DNA of 64,000 bases from Rhizophagus clarus (lineage: Eukaryota > Glomeromycota > Glomeromycetes > Glomerales > Glomeraceae), in assembly GCA_015698045.1 (NCBI GenBank), contig BLAL01000013.1:682001-746000 (forward strand), given 5' to 3'. A program made the position numbers and the translations under genes. Below the pieces are notes generated by a model. The model was given only the letters and a program-made list of their open reading frames with translations. It searched no databases and was not told the origin of the DNA. Positions 44,120-56,346 of this stretch are shown in pieces (the stretch's first letter is position 1; each line of letters begins with the position of its first letter).

Positions 44120-46413
44120 CTAAAGATGTATTTTTTTTGTTTTTTCTATTTTATCTGGTGGTTTTATTTTTTTCTTTTTGGTTTCTTTATCTGCGTTACT
44201 TGCCTCCTTTCTTTTCCTCTTGTCTATTTTCATGATCCCTTTATCTTTTTCTATGGCTATCACTTGATCACATCTGCTTTTCCATATTGTAGTCCTGATA
44301 TGGTCGTATATGCTCTCCCATAATTCTCTTATCAAGGGTTGTTCTTCTTTTTTCTTTGTTATGCGATTAAAATGGTTGTTGAGAATGCCTCGTAATAATT
44401 CCTATTCTCGTGTCTTTCTGACTAAAATTAGTGAATTCGTGTACAGAATTTCTACGAACAGATTGAAGATTTTATGAAACGTTAAAATTTTCTCCATATC
44501 AGCTGCTTGTCTTATTTCTTCTGTCTTAAGGTATATAGCTTCTTCTATTACGCCTCTTAATGTATTATCATTTTCTTTGCATTTCCATATGTGATCCCAA
44601 GTTTCTACTTCTTTTTCACATCACAAACATAAATTGCTATCTATCCCTGGGGTTTTCCTTTCGTTTAGTAATTTATAAGTGAGAAGCTCTTTTAATAAAT
44701 TCTTAATTTTGTATGCTCTTTTGTATGTATCTGATCTTCCACATTGTAGTTTTATATATTTGTTTCTATTGTTAATGAATTTTAACAAATATTGCCAATT
44801 GAATTCATTTTTAAAATTAAACATAAAGAGGCCTTCTAAATGTGTACTGTTTAGTATTTCATTCTTCCAATAGGCATCAGTGCGTTTCTTACTCCATTGT
44901 CTATAACCTCCTGGAATTGGGATATTCTGCCAATTAAGGTTAAACTCTTTTTTTATTAAATACGTCTCTTCTAAGTTAATTTCTTCAACTTCTTCTTCCT
45001 TTTCCTTAATACTTTTTCTATTCTTGATCATTTTCTTTATGTTGTCATTATAATCTAGGTCTTTGTTGGCCATTCTTATTTCTATTTTCAGGTCTTTTTC
45101 CTTGATAGTTTCTTCTATATATATTAATTCTCTATAATATTCATTGTCAAGGCATCTTTCATTTTTATTGTCTAGGAATTTGTTAATCTTGTGCGCAATT
45201 TTGGGATTTATTATTAATCGAACTTTTTTCCTTTATCAGTGATAATGCTATTATTATACTTTTTAGCCATATTCTAATTGTCTGATTCTGTTCTTCTACT
45301 ATTTTTAAGTCTTTATACCAAATGCTTTTATTCTCTTCAAAATAATCTTTTATGTTCCATGTTACATTATATATGTGTATTATCTTACCTTTATCTGAAA
45401 TTTTTTTTTTTTTCTTTTTCTATTGTAATTATTATGTCTATGACTTTGTAGTTATAGTCTATTATGTTGTTTTTTAATTCTGAAATTATGTTTTCTGACA
45501 CTTTTATTAAAAGATCTATCTGTTCTATTTTATTATTGTATTCTATATTCTCTTTTTCTTCTTCATTCTGGGTTCTTATAATTTTGTTTTTAAGCACTAA
45601 ATTGTGTAGTGTTTTAAGGGGTTTTATTGTCCTTTGATTAGTTTTCCTTCTTTCTATTATTCTGCTGTTCATTTTATTTTTAATGTATATCTGACATAGA
45701 TCTTTCTTTTTACCTATGTTCTTTTCGCAACCTTTACAATTTATTAGTTTGGGTGAGTCTTCATCTCCTTGCATGTTATTAGGGTTTATTATCAAGTGAA
45801 GGCCTATTCGTTTGTATTGTTTGCTTCTTAATTTCTTTCTGTTTACCCCGAAGTTTAGGTTACCTTTTGAATCATTCCAGCTTATTAGTTTGTTAGTAGC
45901 TAAAGGTGCGTCTTCATTGTACATGTTGATTGAAGGGACTTTATCTTGTCAATTTAGATTTTTATATTGTTCCTTCAAATTTCTGCTATTAGATTCCATG
46001 ATTATGTTTTTATGGTTTTAAACCATTTCAGAATTTTGCCCTTAGAGGTTATTTTTGATTCTGAACATAAGTGTTTCTATTTTAACATTCAAAGTTTATC
46101 TTATTCTAATACTTGATCAATGTAAATAACATTTTTCTTCCTTCGTAAAATTGCGCTTTTAATTATATTGTTTTTTTCTAATAAATCTATAATTTCTATA
46201 GTACCTCCTGTAATTCTGTGTTCTTTATACAGGTCTGAAAATTCATGGTTGCATATTCTCATACCTTCATTTTTTAGTGCGTTGATTGCTTCTATTAACC
46301 AAGCATTAGTTATTTTGAATTGGGTAGTTTCTAAATTGCCTATGCATCCCGCTATCCAAACTCTATTTCACAAGTTAAAAGCTAATAAATTGGGCATATA
46401 TCTTATTGATAAC
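44120..46413 (-). pseudogene. LINE (non-LTR retrotransposon) ORF2 C-terminal remnant
   Basis: On the - strand, frames follow one another. GCIGNLETTQFKITNAWLI lies at about 46350, ICNHEFSDLYKEHRITGGT at 46240, and the ORF 45391-45924 comes next (Lys/Asn-rich, with NCKGCEKNIGKKKDLC). The ORF 44621-45073 contains IPIPGGYRQWSKKRTDAYW and ends in NLCL, followed directly by CEKEVETWDHIWKC, a CCHC zinc knuckle. The ORF 44120-44335 is a Lys-rich tail. In these fungi LINE ORF2 proteins end this way, after the reverse transcriptase. The RT core itself is missing, so the copy is 5'-truncated near 46420, as LINEs commonly are, and it has several stops. It would have copied its RNA into chromosomal DNA. 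Confidence 0.5.
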
Positions 46414-46419
46414 TATTAG

Positions 46420-47890
46420 TCTAATAGGTTAGCCAAAATTTAGTAATCAATAGGGCATATACCCAATTGGTAACTATATAAAAATTTAGGTTAGCCAAAT
46501 TAATCATTTTTTTTAATTTGAATAATTAGGTAATAATTCAATAGTCATTATTTAGTTTGATAAATAATTATTATTATGTGTAAAACTGAATTCAATTGGC
46601 ATATACCGATTGATGACTATCAGACTAATGGTTTAATAATACTTTATATTATATTAAATTTTCACAAATTTTTTATTATGAATTTTTTTGACTCTAAAGC
46701 GAAGATCCATTAATAGGCCAAAATACAAAACCAAAATGAATTTTAACAGTTGTAATTAATTACAAAGTTACAAGAGTCAAACTGATTTTTTAACATTAAA
46801 CAAATAGTTACTAATAGATTTATACACATTGTGATATTTTTATTTATTGTTTTATTGCAATATTCAAATTTATTATTATTAGTTCTAATACATCATTTCT
46901 TTATATTTTAACATTTCTCAGCATCACAAACAGAAACCCAATTAGAGAAACGTTAGTTACATTAATGTTTCAATTAAATGACAAAATTAAGTTTCATATT
47001 GCAAAACTCACTATTACAAGTTTCCAACATCGCAAACTGATACCTATGATAAAGTAAATAAGAGAAATATTAGTTATTGTTTCTAAAAAATAAAATAAGT
47101 TTTTCACAAAACTTACTCATTTCAGAGTTTCTAATATCTGTATTTCCAAAATTCTAATACTGAATCTACAAAAAAATAGAGAAATGTTAGTTAACGTTTC
47201 TAATTAAATTAAAAAAAAAGTTTTGCAACGGGCATTGCGAAACTTACATTTTTAGTGTCTGAAACCAAATCTAAAAAAAAATGAAACTTTAGATTTTTTT
47301 TTAAAAAGATTGAAGTTCGATAAATCAGATCAATGAGTTACATGATCAATACCATTATAACAGTTATACCAAAGGAATTTTTATAACAAAGGTCTGATCG
47401 GCCAGCCCAGACACTTACTTCATTATATCGAAAGGTGATGGCAGTGACTGTATTATTTGAGCATCAAGTTGACACGTCAAACTTTTACAAAATTCTATAT
47501 CTGATATATATATTTGACATTGTTAAACCATAGTCGAATAGTGTACTGTATAATAATTGAACGTCACATTGCGTATCACATATTAATTGAGTATTACACA
47601 TACCACCAGTTCAATTAAAAGTTTAATTTAAACTTTTAACAAAGCTTTCCCTTTTATTCTTCCTTTTTCTTTTATCCTTTCCCTTTCCCTCATTTTGTTT
47701 TCCTTTCTCTTCATTTTTCCCTATCTGCGTCCTTCCTATCCTTTATTCTTTCCCTTTACTTCATCTTTTCTTTTCCTTTTTTCCACTTTATTTATACTTT
47801 TTGTTGAAAAAAAATACTTAACGAAACATTTCCTAACATTTTGAGTTGAAAAAAATCCTTAACAAACGTTTCTTAATGTTTTGACTTTTC
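46420..47890. other. AT-rich region with TTGGGCATATACC-type repeats
   Basis: No gene is seen. At 46370-46640 the motifs GGGCATATACCCAATTGGTA and GGTTAGCCAAAT recur. Related AACCTATTGATA motifs fill 49840-50215. These may be two ends of a larger disrupted repeat. Confidence 0.3.
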
Positions 47891-49600
47891 TTTTTAAGTA
47901 GTTCTTTCAGTCTCTTTGGATGTGAAATTTTAGTAAGTTTATTTCATTTTTTCTTTTTAATTATGAATGGTTCTAACAGCCGTTTTCTTTCTTTTTTAAG
48001 TGGTTCTCTCAAATCTCTTTGGAGCTTGGACTACTGGCGAGTTTTGATTTTATTTCAGTGAACTTTATTAACAGTTCATTTTTTTCTTTGGTTCTTCGGT
48101 ATACTTGGACATGTGGAAATTTGTTGAAGTCGTCTTTTTTTTGGCTCCAAATTTTTGGACGTTTGATGAGTTTTAAGATTAATTTCTTTATTCAGTTTTT
48201 CAAAGAATAGACACTAATTAATTTATTTTGTTCTCTTTTTTCAGTTGGTTCTTCAGTTAGATTTCAGTAAGTATCTTTTTTCGTTATTTATTTTATTATT
48301 TTACGAGTGTTTAACACTAACGACTCATTTTAATACCTTTTTAGATGATTGGTTCTTGGCAAATTGGAATTTGGTAAAAAGGGAAGGATTTGTTAGGCGA
48401 GACAAGAGTATCATTATGTTTTTTATAAAAAAAAATTCTTTTTTTTTAACAAATTGCGTATTAAATAAATGTTGCGTTTAATTCATTTTATAGATAGCCA
48501 ATTTTCTGTTATCTTCAGAAGTGATTTTATTCGGTAGGTGGGATATTTTTTCTTTATTCTGACTTTCAAAAGCAGTTACTAATTTCTTACTTTATTTCAG
48601 ATGGTTAGTTTTGGCTTTTTGGACACATGAGAGATTTGGTGGAATATTCTCTCATTTTTTTCAGACACTCGGTCTTTGAACGAATGAAAGATTTCAGAGA
48701 AGTTAAGCTCTTTTTTCTTTTATTTTTTTTTAATGAACTGTTTCTTATTGTTTGTTTTTTTCTTTGTAGGTGGCTTGGTTATCCAGGTACTGGATGTGCA
48801 GGAATTCAATAAGGTAGTGGGTTTCTTTTAATACATTTAATACATTTCTCTTAATGAACTCTAACAGTTCATTTTTCTTTTTTTTTAGGCGGGTCTTCAT
48901 AGTCATTTTGGTGGATCCAATCAAACTTCAATTTCGAATTTCTAGTTAAATTTTCGAAAAAAATTCAATTCGAAAACTTAAAAAATGATATATTAATTAA
49001 TGTTAACATTTTTTATGATATGACATTTTTTTTATAGGAAACTGCCTCCCAATTTGGATCTTTATTTTTAAAATCATGATGTAAGTAATCATAATGGATT
49101 TACTTTCTTTCGTGATTTTATTTAAACTTCACTAATGATCTTTTATAAAGATTTTAGTGCTGTTTAGCGCCCATAATAATTTTGTAATACTGAAGCTAGT
49201 TTCGTGTAGCTTAAACCCTAGAATGATATATAGGAATCTTGGGTAAAGTTTCAAATTTCAAAATTTTTCAAAACTTCAAAAAATAATTAAACAAAAACTT
49301 TTTTTAATTTTTTTTTCTTCTAGGAAATCAGCTCCAACTTGGATACTGGACTTCCAGGTAAAGTTTTGAAATAAAATTTTTGAAGCTTTTTAAAAAAAAG
49401 TTATAACTTTTTTTCTTTTTTTGCATAGAAAAATCAGCTTTGGAGTTGCATACTGCAGGTTGGTTTTAAAACAAAAATTTGTTGAAACTATCAACTGACA
49501 AAATGTTCTCTTCTAACTTTTCTTTTTATTTTGTAGATGCGTAAGTTAAACTTCAAAACTTTTAGCTTATCCTAGAGAATTTGGTAAATTTCAAAGTTCT
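47890..49600 (+). other. Series of exon-like islands with splice-like borders, no continuous protein
   Basis: About ten short islands begin after a T-rich tract ending in AG (for example TTTTTTAGGTGGCTTGG near 48765, TTTTTTTTAGGCGGGTCTTC near 48886, TTCTTCTAGGAAATCAGC near 49315). Several end in GTAAGT or GTAAAG (49080, 49358, 49543). Shared wording such as GGTTCTTC and TTGGAT recurs among them. Some readings look protein-like but no family emerges. It could be an old exon array, or repeats carrying splice-like signals as at 52.9-53.9 kb. Confidence 0.35.
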
Positions 49601-50224
49601 TCTAGTTTTATGAACTTCATATATTTTTTAAAAGAAATTATTTTTAATCTTTCTTTAATGTTTCAATCATATAGAGATAAGAAAGCAAGTGGACCCTATG
49701 ATAATACGCCATAATGATGATATATTAATGTTAATTAACAAACTAGATAGATAGACAAATATTTTAGAATAGTATATAATAATTATACAATACAATTTTG
49801 CAATAATTGATTTGACATTTATAATTGCTAATTGAATAAAAATAGTAATTAGGAATCAATTGAATACACATATTGATTCTATATATTAAATTTTTTTACA
49901 ATCGGACATAACCTATTGATTACATTTTGGTAAATCATACATGCAAATTGATACAATTAGCAAAAATGACATCAATTGGTAAACTGAAAAATAAGAAAAA
50001 TGGATATCAATAGGTCATTTCAGTCAAGTAAATAAAAAAAAACTGGATAATAATAGGTCAACCTGATTGATATCCAGTTGTAAATGAATAGATACCCTAT
50101 TGATAACCTATTGATAACCTATATATACCTGATTTATGCCATTTTAAAGTTACCAATCGGATACCCTGATAAAATAAATTAAAAAAAATTGGGAACTATC
50201 TAGGCCCCTATAGGATAGCCTAAA

Positions 50225-51870
50225 TAATTCCTGATTTGGCAGCTTTTGACCTGTATAATGAAATCCAAGTCATTCATTATTAGGATATTCACCTAATATT
50301 CCATTCATTCATTTGAATGAAAAACATCAAAAAGAATATATTAGACTGTAGTCGTGGCAGCATTCTGCTAAATGCAGAGAAAGGTGGATATTTGGTGTAA
50401 TTAAACCTTTGCTGTGACGTTCTTCAATAAGTCACCCAATTTTTATTAATCTGTTATGGGCTTCATTTAGCTCATTTGTGCTGACGATTTAACAAACTAA
50501 TAAAGAGCAGACTCTTACAAAATTTCCTAAAATTTCATGATCATCAACGGATAATAAATCCCACATTATCGGTGTTGAATATACCAAGATGAAGGTTTTC
50601 CACTGATCCGCAGTAAATCCAGAAAAACCTTTCTCTGCTGATATCTTATTTGGAATTTGACCCATATCGGCTGGTGGTTTGATAGCTTCAGCTTGTTTTT
50701 TCATAATTTTAAGATCATTCTTAGATATTTTTCTTCCATCGATTCATAAATGCTTTATCCAACTGGCAATTCCAAGAAATAAATTATGTATTGAGTCTAT
50801 GATACACACAGGTTTAAATTAGTTAAATAGGATATCAATAGAATATCAATAGGTTATCAATCGGCTATCAATAAGCTACCCTATTGGTAGCCTATTGAAC
50901 TTGCGCCATAATCTGTCACCAATCGGGCAGGCTGATTGATAGCTGATTGATAACTTATTGATAACCTATTAGTATCCTATTGGTATTTTTATTAAATAGG
51001 GTATCAATAGGGTATCAATAGGTTATCAATAGGTTATCAATCAGCCTGCCTGATTGGTGACAGATTATGGCGCAAGTTCAATAGGCTACCAATAGGATAG
51101 CCTATTGATAGCTGATTGATAACCTATTGATACCCTATTGATACCCTATTTAATTAATTTCGACCTGTGACAATGTCTAATTGGATTAAAATAGGGCAAC
51201 CTTAATAATTCTGTCTATCTAACAAGATTGTTGGAAACGTGATGGTTTCTTTCATCTTTTTATTTATAATTATGCCATTTCATGGCATCCTCATGGAACT
51301 CTTCTAAATTTCTAGTTTTGAACCATTCAGCCATATTATCAAAACCACTAAAATTGCCATTATTAGCTCATTTATAACACTGATGGCAAGCTGCTAACGC
51401 AGATATATGTCTGCACAATTTTCTCGCTGCAGGAATATCACTACTGCAATAGATAATTACCATTCAGGTTATTTTGCCAGTTGGATTATTTGGCATTTTT
51501 ATATTAACGCCTGCTCAAAATTTGAGTAATTCTGTTACAATTGGTGACAAAAAATGATTTATGTTATCTGCTTGTACTTCATGTGATCCTGGGAGTAGCC
51601 CTAATATTAGCATATTCTCCTGTCAGTATCATTTGACATAAATGTTTTTCAAATCTCTCCATCATAAATATCTGCTAATATATCTCCGTTAACATGACAA
51701 TTTGCCCATTTTGCTAAATTCTGTTCAAAATTAGGTCATTGATACATAGTAAAAATTTGGTTTTTTAAATCTGGCATAGGAAATATCATACAAGGACGCT
51801 TTATATAACCATTATTTACTGGAATGTTCTTTAGCAATTCCTCTCCATCGGGAAAGTTATATCAGTTCAG
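50225..51870 (-). pseudogene. CACTA-type (Tnp2-like) transposase relic
   Basis: The - strand keeps one nearly continuous frame with family motifs in order. LLPGSHEVQADNINHFLSP lies at about 51600-51540, then SSDIPAARKLCRHISALAA (about 51450) and CHQCYK. TELLRLPYFNPIRH (about 51215-51175) is followed, after the nested foldback, by IIDSIHNLFLG (about 50795), GFSGFTADQWKTFILVYS (about 50630-50580) and LITPNIHLSLHLAECCHDY (about 50410-50350). YSF-stop-CFSF and MNGILG close it. PIRH...IDxxHNLFLG and AxQWKxF are hallmarks of Tnp2-like CACTA transposases. About ten stops interrupt it, mostly TGA, and many sit where the family has Trp. No termini were identified. Confidence 0.7.
50807..51169. mobile_element. 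363-bp foldback element with CACAGGT ends and ACA target duplication
   Basis: Two arms of about 175 bp mirror each other around 50985. They include CACCAATCGGGCAGGCTGAT and its reverse complement, and many CTATTGATA/TATCAATAG repeats. The ends read CACAGGT...ACCTGTG, and ACA flanks both sides (50804-50806 and 51170-51172). Terminal CAC and a 3-bp duplication are CACTA traits. It is inserted within the Tnp2-like gene. Removing it with one ACA rejoins PIRH-C-IIDSIHNLFLG in frame. Confidence 0.8.
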
Positions 51871-52640
51871 ATCTGCAGCGATCTGCAATTTTAGCAGATT
51901 GCCGCATTTTTTTAATACAATTTTGTTAAGTGCCACATTTTTTTAATACAATTTTGTTAAGAATCTGCGCAATACTGCAGAAATTATTTTTTTTATTTTT
52001 TCAAAGATTTTTTTATGATAATCTCCAAAATTACAGATTTTTAAAAATACTTCGTACAAAAATCTTTAAAGATTTTCACAATTTTTTTCTTTAATTTGAT
52101 AAACTTTGCATATTTATTTTGATAAACTTTACATCACTAATTTTTTAAATTTTTTTAAAGAAACAATTTTTTTCTATCACTTTAGAGAAATAATTTTATA
52201 ACACTTTTAAAGAAATAATTTTTTAACACTTTTAAAGAAATAATTTTTTAACGCCTTAAAAAAATTAATTGTTTAAAGATACCAAAAAAAAAAAATAAAT
52301 TTTTAATGGATTCTTTTTTAAGCTTCGAAGCTTATTAGATACTTGGACTTTAAGAATATTTTTTTTTAAAAAATACTGTTTCTTTATAAGGTTTGAAGTC
52401 TTTAAGACAAGTTTTCCAATGTTTGATGGAATGCCAAAGGTACAAGTTCTGGATTCAAACAAAAATTTTTTACTTATGGTTTTAAAGTGCAGGATGAATG
52501 AGAAATTAGGAAGTTTTCGAATTTTGAAGTTTTACTGACAAAAATGGCAAGATCTGTCTTGCAAAGCTATTTTAAAAATTTTTTTTTTTTGTAGCTTCTT
52601 TTCTAAGTTTTGGATGAGCCCAAAGCCCTTTTCAGACTCT
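51871..52640. other. AT-rich region without a gene
   Basis: Small direct repeats occur (ATTTTTTTAATACAATTTTGTTAAG twice at 51907-51960; AAAGAAATAATTTTTTAACAC two or three times at 52160-52260). The - strand ORFs at 52265 and 52532 overlap repeats and are not credible. Confidence 0.35.
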
Positions 52641-52805
52641 ATTTCAAAGCTTAGAGGTCCTGGATGTTGAAGAACAGCCCTAGACTCTCCACTTTGAAGG
52701 GTAGAGATCCTTGACATTGAAGAACAGTTCTGGACTCTCCATTTCGAAGGTTAGAGGTTCTTGACACTGAAGAACAGCTCTGGACTCTCCATTTCGAAGG
52801 TTAAA
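52640..52805. repeat. Three tandem copies of a 58-60-bp unit
   Basis: The unit GACATTGAAGAACAGTTCTG, GACTCTCCATTTCGAAGGTT, AGAGGTTCTT is repeated three times with small changes. Its TGGACTCTCCATTTCGAAGG part resembles the GGAACTCCATTTCGAGG core of the array that follows, so both may share an origin. Confidence 0.7.
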
Positions 52806-52859
52806 ACCTTCAAGTATATTAATTTATTTAATGAACGTTATAAATATTTGATTTTTATA

Positions 52860-53945
52860 TTTTTTTAGGTCCGGAAGCTAAAGTACAGCTCCGGACTTTT
52901 TTATTGATTTAATTTAATGAACATTAACTAACGTTCAATTTTTTTTTCTTTTTTTTTAGGTCTGGAACTCCATTTTGAGACGGACCACTTTAAGAGTAAA
53001 AAAAAATTCATTTTTTTTGTATTTTAGTAAAACATTAATAATGTTTTGCTTTTCTTTCTTTTTTTAGATCCAGAACTCCATTTTGAGGTGGACCACTAAG
53101 TAAAAAAAAAATAAGTTTTTTTTTGTATTTTAGCAAAATGTTAGTAACATTTCACTTTTCTCCCTTTCTTTAGGTTCAGAACTCCATTTTGAGTCAGACC
53201 AATTCAAGTAAAAAAAAATGTTTTTTTTGGTATTTTAGCAAAACGTTAGTAACGTTTCGCTTTTCTCTTTTTTTTAGGTCTGGAACTCCATTTCAAGGCG
53301 GACCACTGTAAGTAAAAAAAATGATTTTTTTTTCCTTGTATTTTAGCAAAATGTTAGTAACGTTTCACTTTCTCCCTTTCTTTAGGTCCAGAACTCCATT
53401 TCAAGGCGGACCAATTTAAGTAAAAAAAATAGGTTTTTTTTGGTATTTTAGTGAAACGTTAATAATGTTTCACTTTTCTCCCTTTCTTTAGGTCCGGAAC
53501 TCCATTTTGAGGCGGACCAATTCAAGTAAAAAAAAATAAGTTTTTTTTTGGTATTTTAGTGAAATGTTAATAACATTTCACTTTTCTTCTTTTTTTAGGT
53601 CTGGGACTTCATTTTGAAGCAGACCATTAAGTAAAAAAAAAATTTATTTTTTTTTTGTATTTTAGCAAAATGTTAGTACCGTTTTGCTTTTCTTTCTTTT
53701 TTTAGGTCCAGAACTCCATTTCGAGGCGGACCACTAAGTAAAAAAAAAATTCATTTGTTTTTTTTGTATTTTAGCGAAACATTAGTAACATTTCACTTTT
53801 TTTCCTTTTTTTTAGGTCTGGAACTCCATTTCGAGGCAGACCATTAAGTAAAAAAAAATTTTTTTTACTTTAATCTCAATGAACATTAACTAACGTTTGT
53901 TTTCTTTCTTTTTTTTAGGTCTGGAACTCCTTTAGGGGCGAACTA
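52860..53945 (+). repeat. Array of about ten 106-bp units that imitate exons with splice sites
   Basis: Each unit has a pyrimidine tract ending in TTTAG, a 30-nt core GGTCTGGAACTCCATTTCGA, GGCGGACCACT, then (A/GT)AAGTAAAAAAA, then a TTTTAGCAAAACGTTAGTAA, CGTTTCGC palindrome. Cores begin near 52868, 52958, 53069, 53174, 53277, 53384, 53492, 53599, 53706, 53815 and 53919. The core ends GGTCCG...CGGACC can pair, so each unit contains two possible hairpins. The last unit runs into the helicase fragment. Confidence 0.8.
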
Positions 53946-53949
53946 TGAT

Positions 53950-54983
53950 TTAATATTTTCAGATATTGAACTTTGTCAAAAACTCAAAAATATTAATACA
54001 CTAATAATTGATGAAATATCTATGGTTTCATCAACCTTACTTACTTGTATTTTAGAATTATTTTCTTATATACATCAATAACATCATAATGCCCATCCAT
54101 TTGGATGTATTAATGTAATAATTCTTGGTGATCTTGCACAACTCCCACCAGTTAAAGGCAATCAAGTATTTATGTCATCTGTTTGGAAAGTATTTTATCC
54201 ATTATTTCTTCATGAATCACAAAGACAAGACCCAAATTCAGATTATGTCAAATTACTCCAAAATATTAGATTTGGTAATATAGATGACTTTACATGGAAT
54301 ATGTTACAAATAAAGCTAAATCAAACAATTAATGCATCTGAAAATACTCTAGAAAACTTATTAAATACAACCCATATAGTTGGACATAAGGAGATGGCTT
54401 ACCAAATAAACCAAATGATCTGTACTATGTTGCCAACTGAAGATGATAAACACTTAATTTCAAATTCTACTGATATAGTAAATGGAAAGATACAAAATAA
54501 TGCACATTATTCTACACTAATAAAGCAACAAACAAATTTACCATCAACTGTTCGTTTGCAAGTTGGTGCCAGAGTTATGTTTTTGAATAACTCCCAGTAT
54601 AAGCACAAAATAGCAAATGAAACTATTGGAACAATTACAGATATAGATATAGAATTACAAGAAGTCAGATGTGCATTTTGCGTCCAAATGCAATAGTAGA
54701 TATGGCAGTAAAAAAATGTACTGCTTCATTTATTATTAATGGAGCATCTGCAAGTAGAACACAATTCCCGCTAATCAATGCTTTTGCCCTCACATCTCAT
54801 AAAGTTCAAGCATTAACATTACCTGATATATCACTTGATTTAAATTCTCAGATGTTTGAAAAAGGACAAGCTTATGTTGCAATAAGCAGATGCAAGGATT
54901 GGAATAATGTTAAAATCAAATCTCTAAGCAGAGAAGCATTTGTAGTTGATAGATTGATGATTAAAGAATACGAAAGATTGTAA
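53950..54983 (+). pseudogene. PIF1-type helicase, C-terminal half, degraded
   Basis: From 53961 the frame reads NTLIIDEISMVSS (Walker B), one in-frame TAA at 54079-54081, then VIILGDLAQLPPV, HESQRQDP, GARVMFLNN, NETIGTITD and, after one frame change near 54665, ILRPNAIVDM, NAFALTSHKVQALTLP and FEKGQAYVAISRCKDW. These are PIF1/RecD-like superfamily-1 motifs II to VI. The N-terminal half with Walker A is absent; the sequence begins exactly where the exon-like repeat array ends. A further stop after YERL (54981-54983) is followed by codons SIASRPLP that fit the usual C-terminus. In these fungi many PIF1-like genes belong to Helitrons, but no Rep domain or Helitron terminus is seen. Confidence 0.7.
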
Positions 54984-56346
54984 TCTATAGCTTCTCGCCC
55001 ATTACCACTCTCCAGATCATTACAGTCCTATAATAATTAAACATTTTTTTATTTATTGAATAATGATAGTTATAGTACATAATTAATAAAATAAAAGTTT
55101 AGTTAATAGTTATCCTAATAAATGAAATAATGTCACAACAGAAATAAATTCCATTTTTTTCATATGTTAATAATAATGAAAAATCCCTGGCGGTGACATA
55201 GTCGCCGCACATAATCCTAATCTAGTTATATATAATTAAATCATAACATTAACTTGGACCCTAAATTACTTTGTTAACATTAGTATATTTCAATAAATGA
55301 AAGGGATATGAACTTATAAAAGGAATTTGCACTCTGTTACAAAATAGTAAAATTAGGCTTAATTCTAGTTTATTTTTAAGCGAAATCATTAATCCTAACT
55401 TTTAACTAGTGATTGGCAATATAGTAGAAACGCCATAATTACAGTTCAAGGTCAAACTCCAGATGTAATTCCGTTTGTAATGAAACGAACAAAGACTTAA
55501 TTTCACTCAACTGAAGTTCAAGATTAAATTGCGTCTATAGTAAATTATTGATTTTTTTATTAATAAATTCAGGTTCAATTTATAGAAAAATGATTTACGG
55601 TGCAAAAATGCTAAAAAATTCTAAAAAGTTCTAAAACTTTCATGATTCCATGATTTGTAAACAAATCCAAAATAAAACAAACCAATCAAACATATCTAGT
55701 TTAAGGTCATGGAGGACCGATTATCTAAATTATTCCAAGTTTCTTATAAAAGTTATGTTTATCCTTACATCTAATTAACAAACTAATTATAAAATTCCTT
55801 GGGCGGGGTTGATTATCAAAATTAACGCTTAATTGATCATGTGCAATATATTTTATTGGATGAATATCAAAATTTTGTGAATTTTGATTGACTAAATGAT
55901 CGATCAAAGTCCTTCGACAGCTTCGAGCATAACATTAAAATTGATTTTCACTTAATTATGCTTTATATTTGAAATAATTTATATATAATTATTCGAACAT
56001 TGATAAATTTTGCAATTCTACATTTAAAATCAAACTAAATATGCAATTTGATAATTTTACGTAATAATTTATTGGATAAGATATATATGAAAAAATTATT
56101 TAAATTACAAACTAAGAACATCGAAAAAAATCTCTCCTTACTACTCTAATCTTAGTGTTTAAATAATTTATAATAATGAGAAAATATTATAAATATTATA
56201 ATAACATGGATGTTATTGATTATTAATATACCATGTCGGTATTTAAATATCTAAATTTATGATGACAAATAATGAAAAGAAAGATAAAGTTATTTAATGT
56301 TAAATAAATTTCTACGTAATATTTTTTTTATAAAAAAATGAAGTTA
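54984..56346. other. AT-rich intergenic region
   Basis: No gene is supported. The - strand ORF at 55725-55907 lacks features. A short GGCGGTGACATAGTCGCCGC imperfect hairpin lies near 55190. Confidence 0.35.

Noticed and set aside
44126-44323. + strand ORFs antisense to the LINE remnant (also 44679, 45812, 46168)
   Set aside because: They are shadows of the - strand LINE frames, which carry the recognisable zinc knuckle.
50225-51870. Alternative genetic code with TGA read as Trp
   Set aside because: TAG and TAA also interrupt the relics, the intact ICMT-type gene ends in TGA, and the ABCG gene uses standard codons; mutation of TGG explains the pattern better.
51900-52720. - strand ORFs at 52265 and 52532
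   Set aside because: They read through simple AT repeats and the 58-60-bp tandem unit and have no domain.
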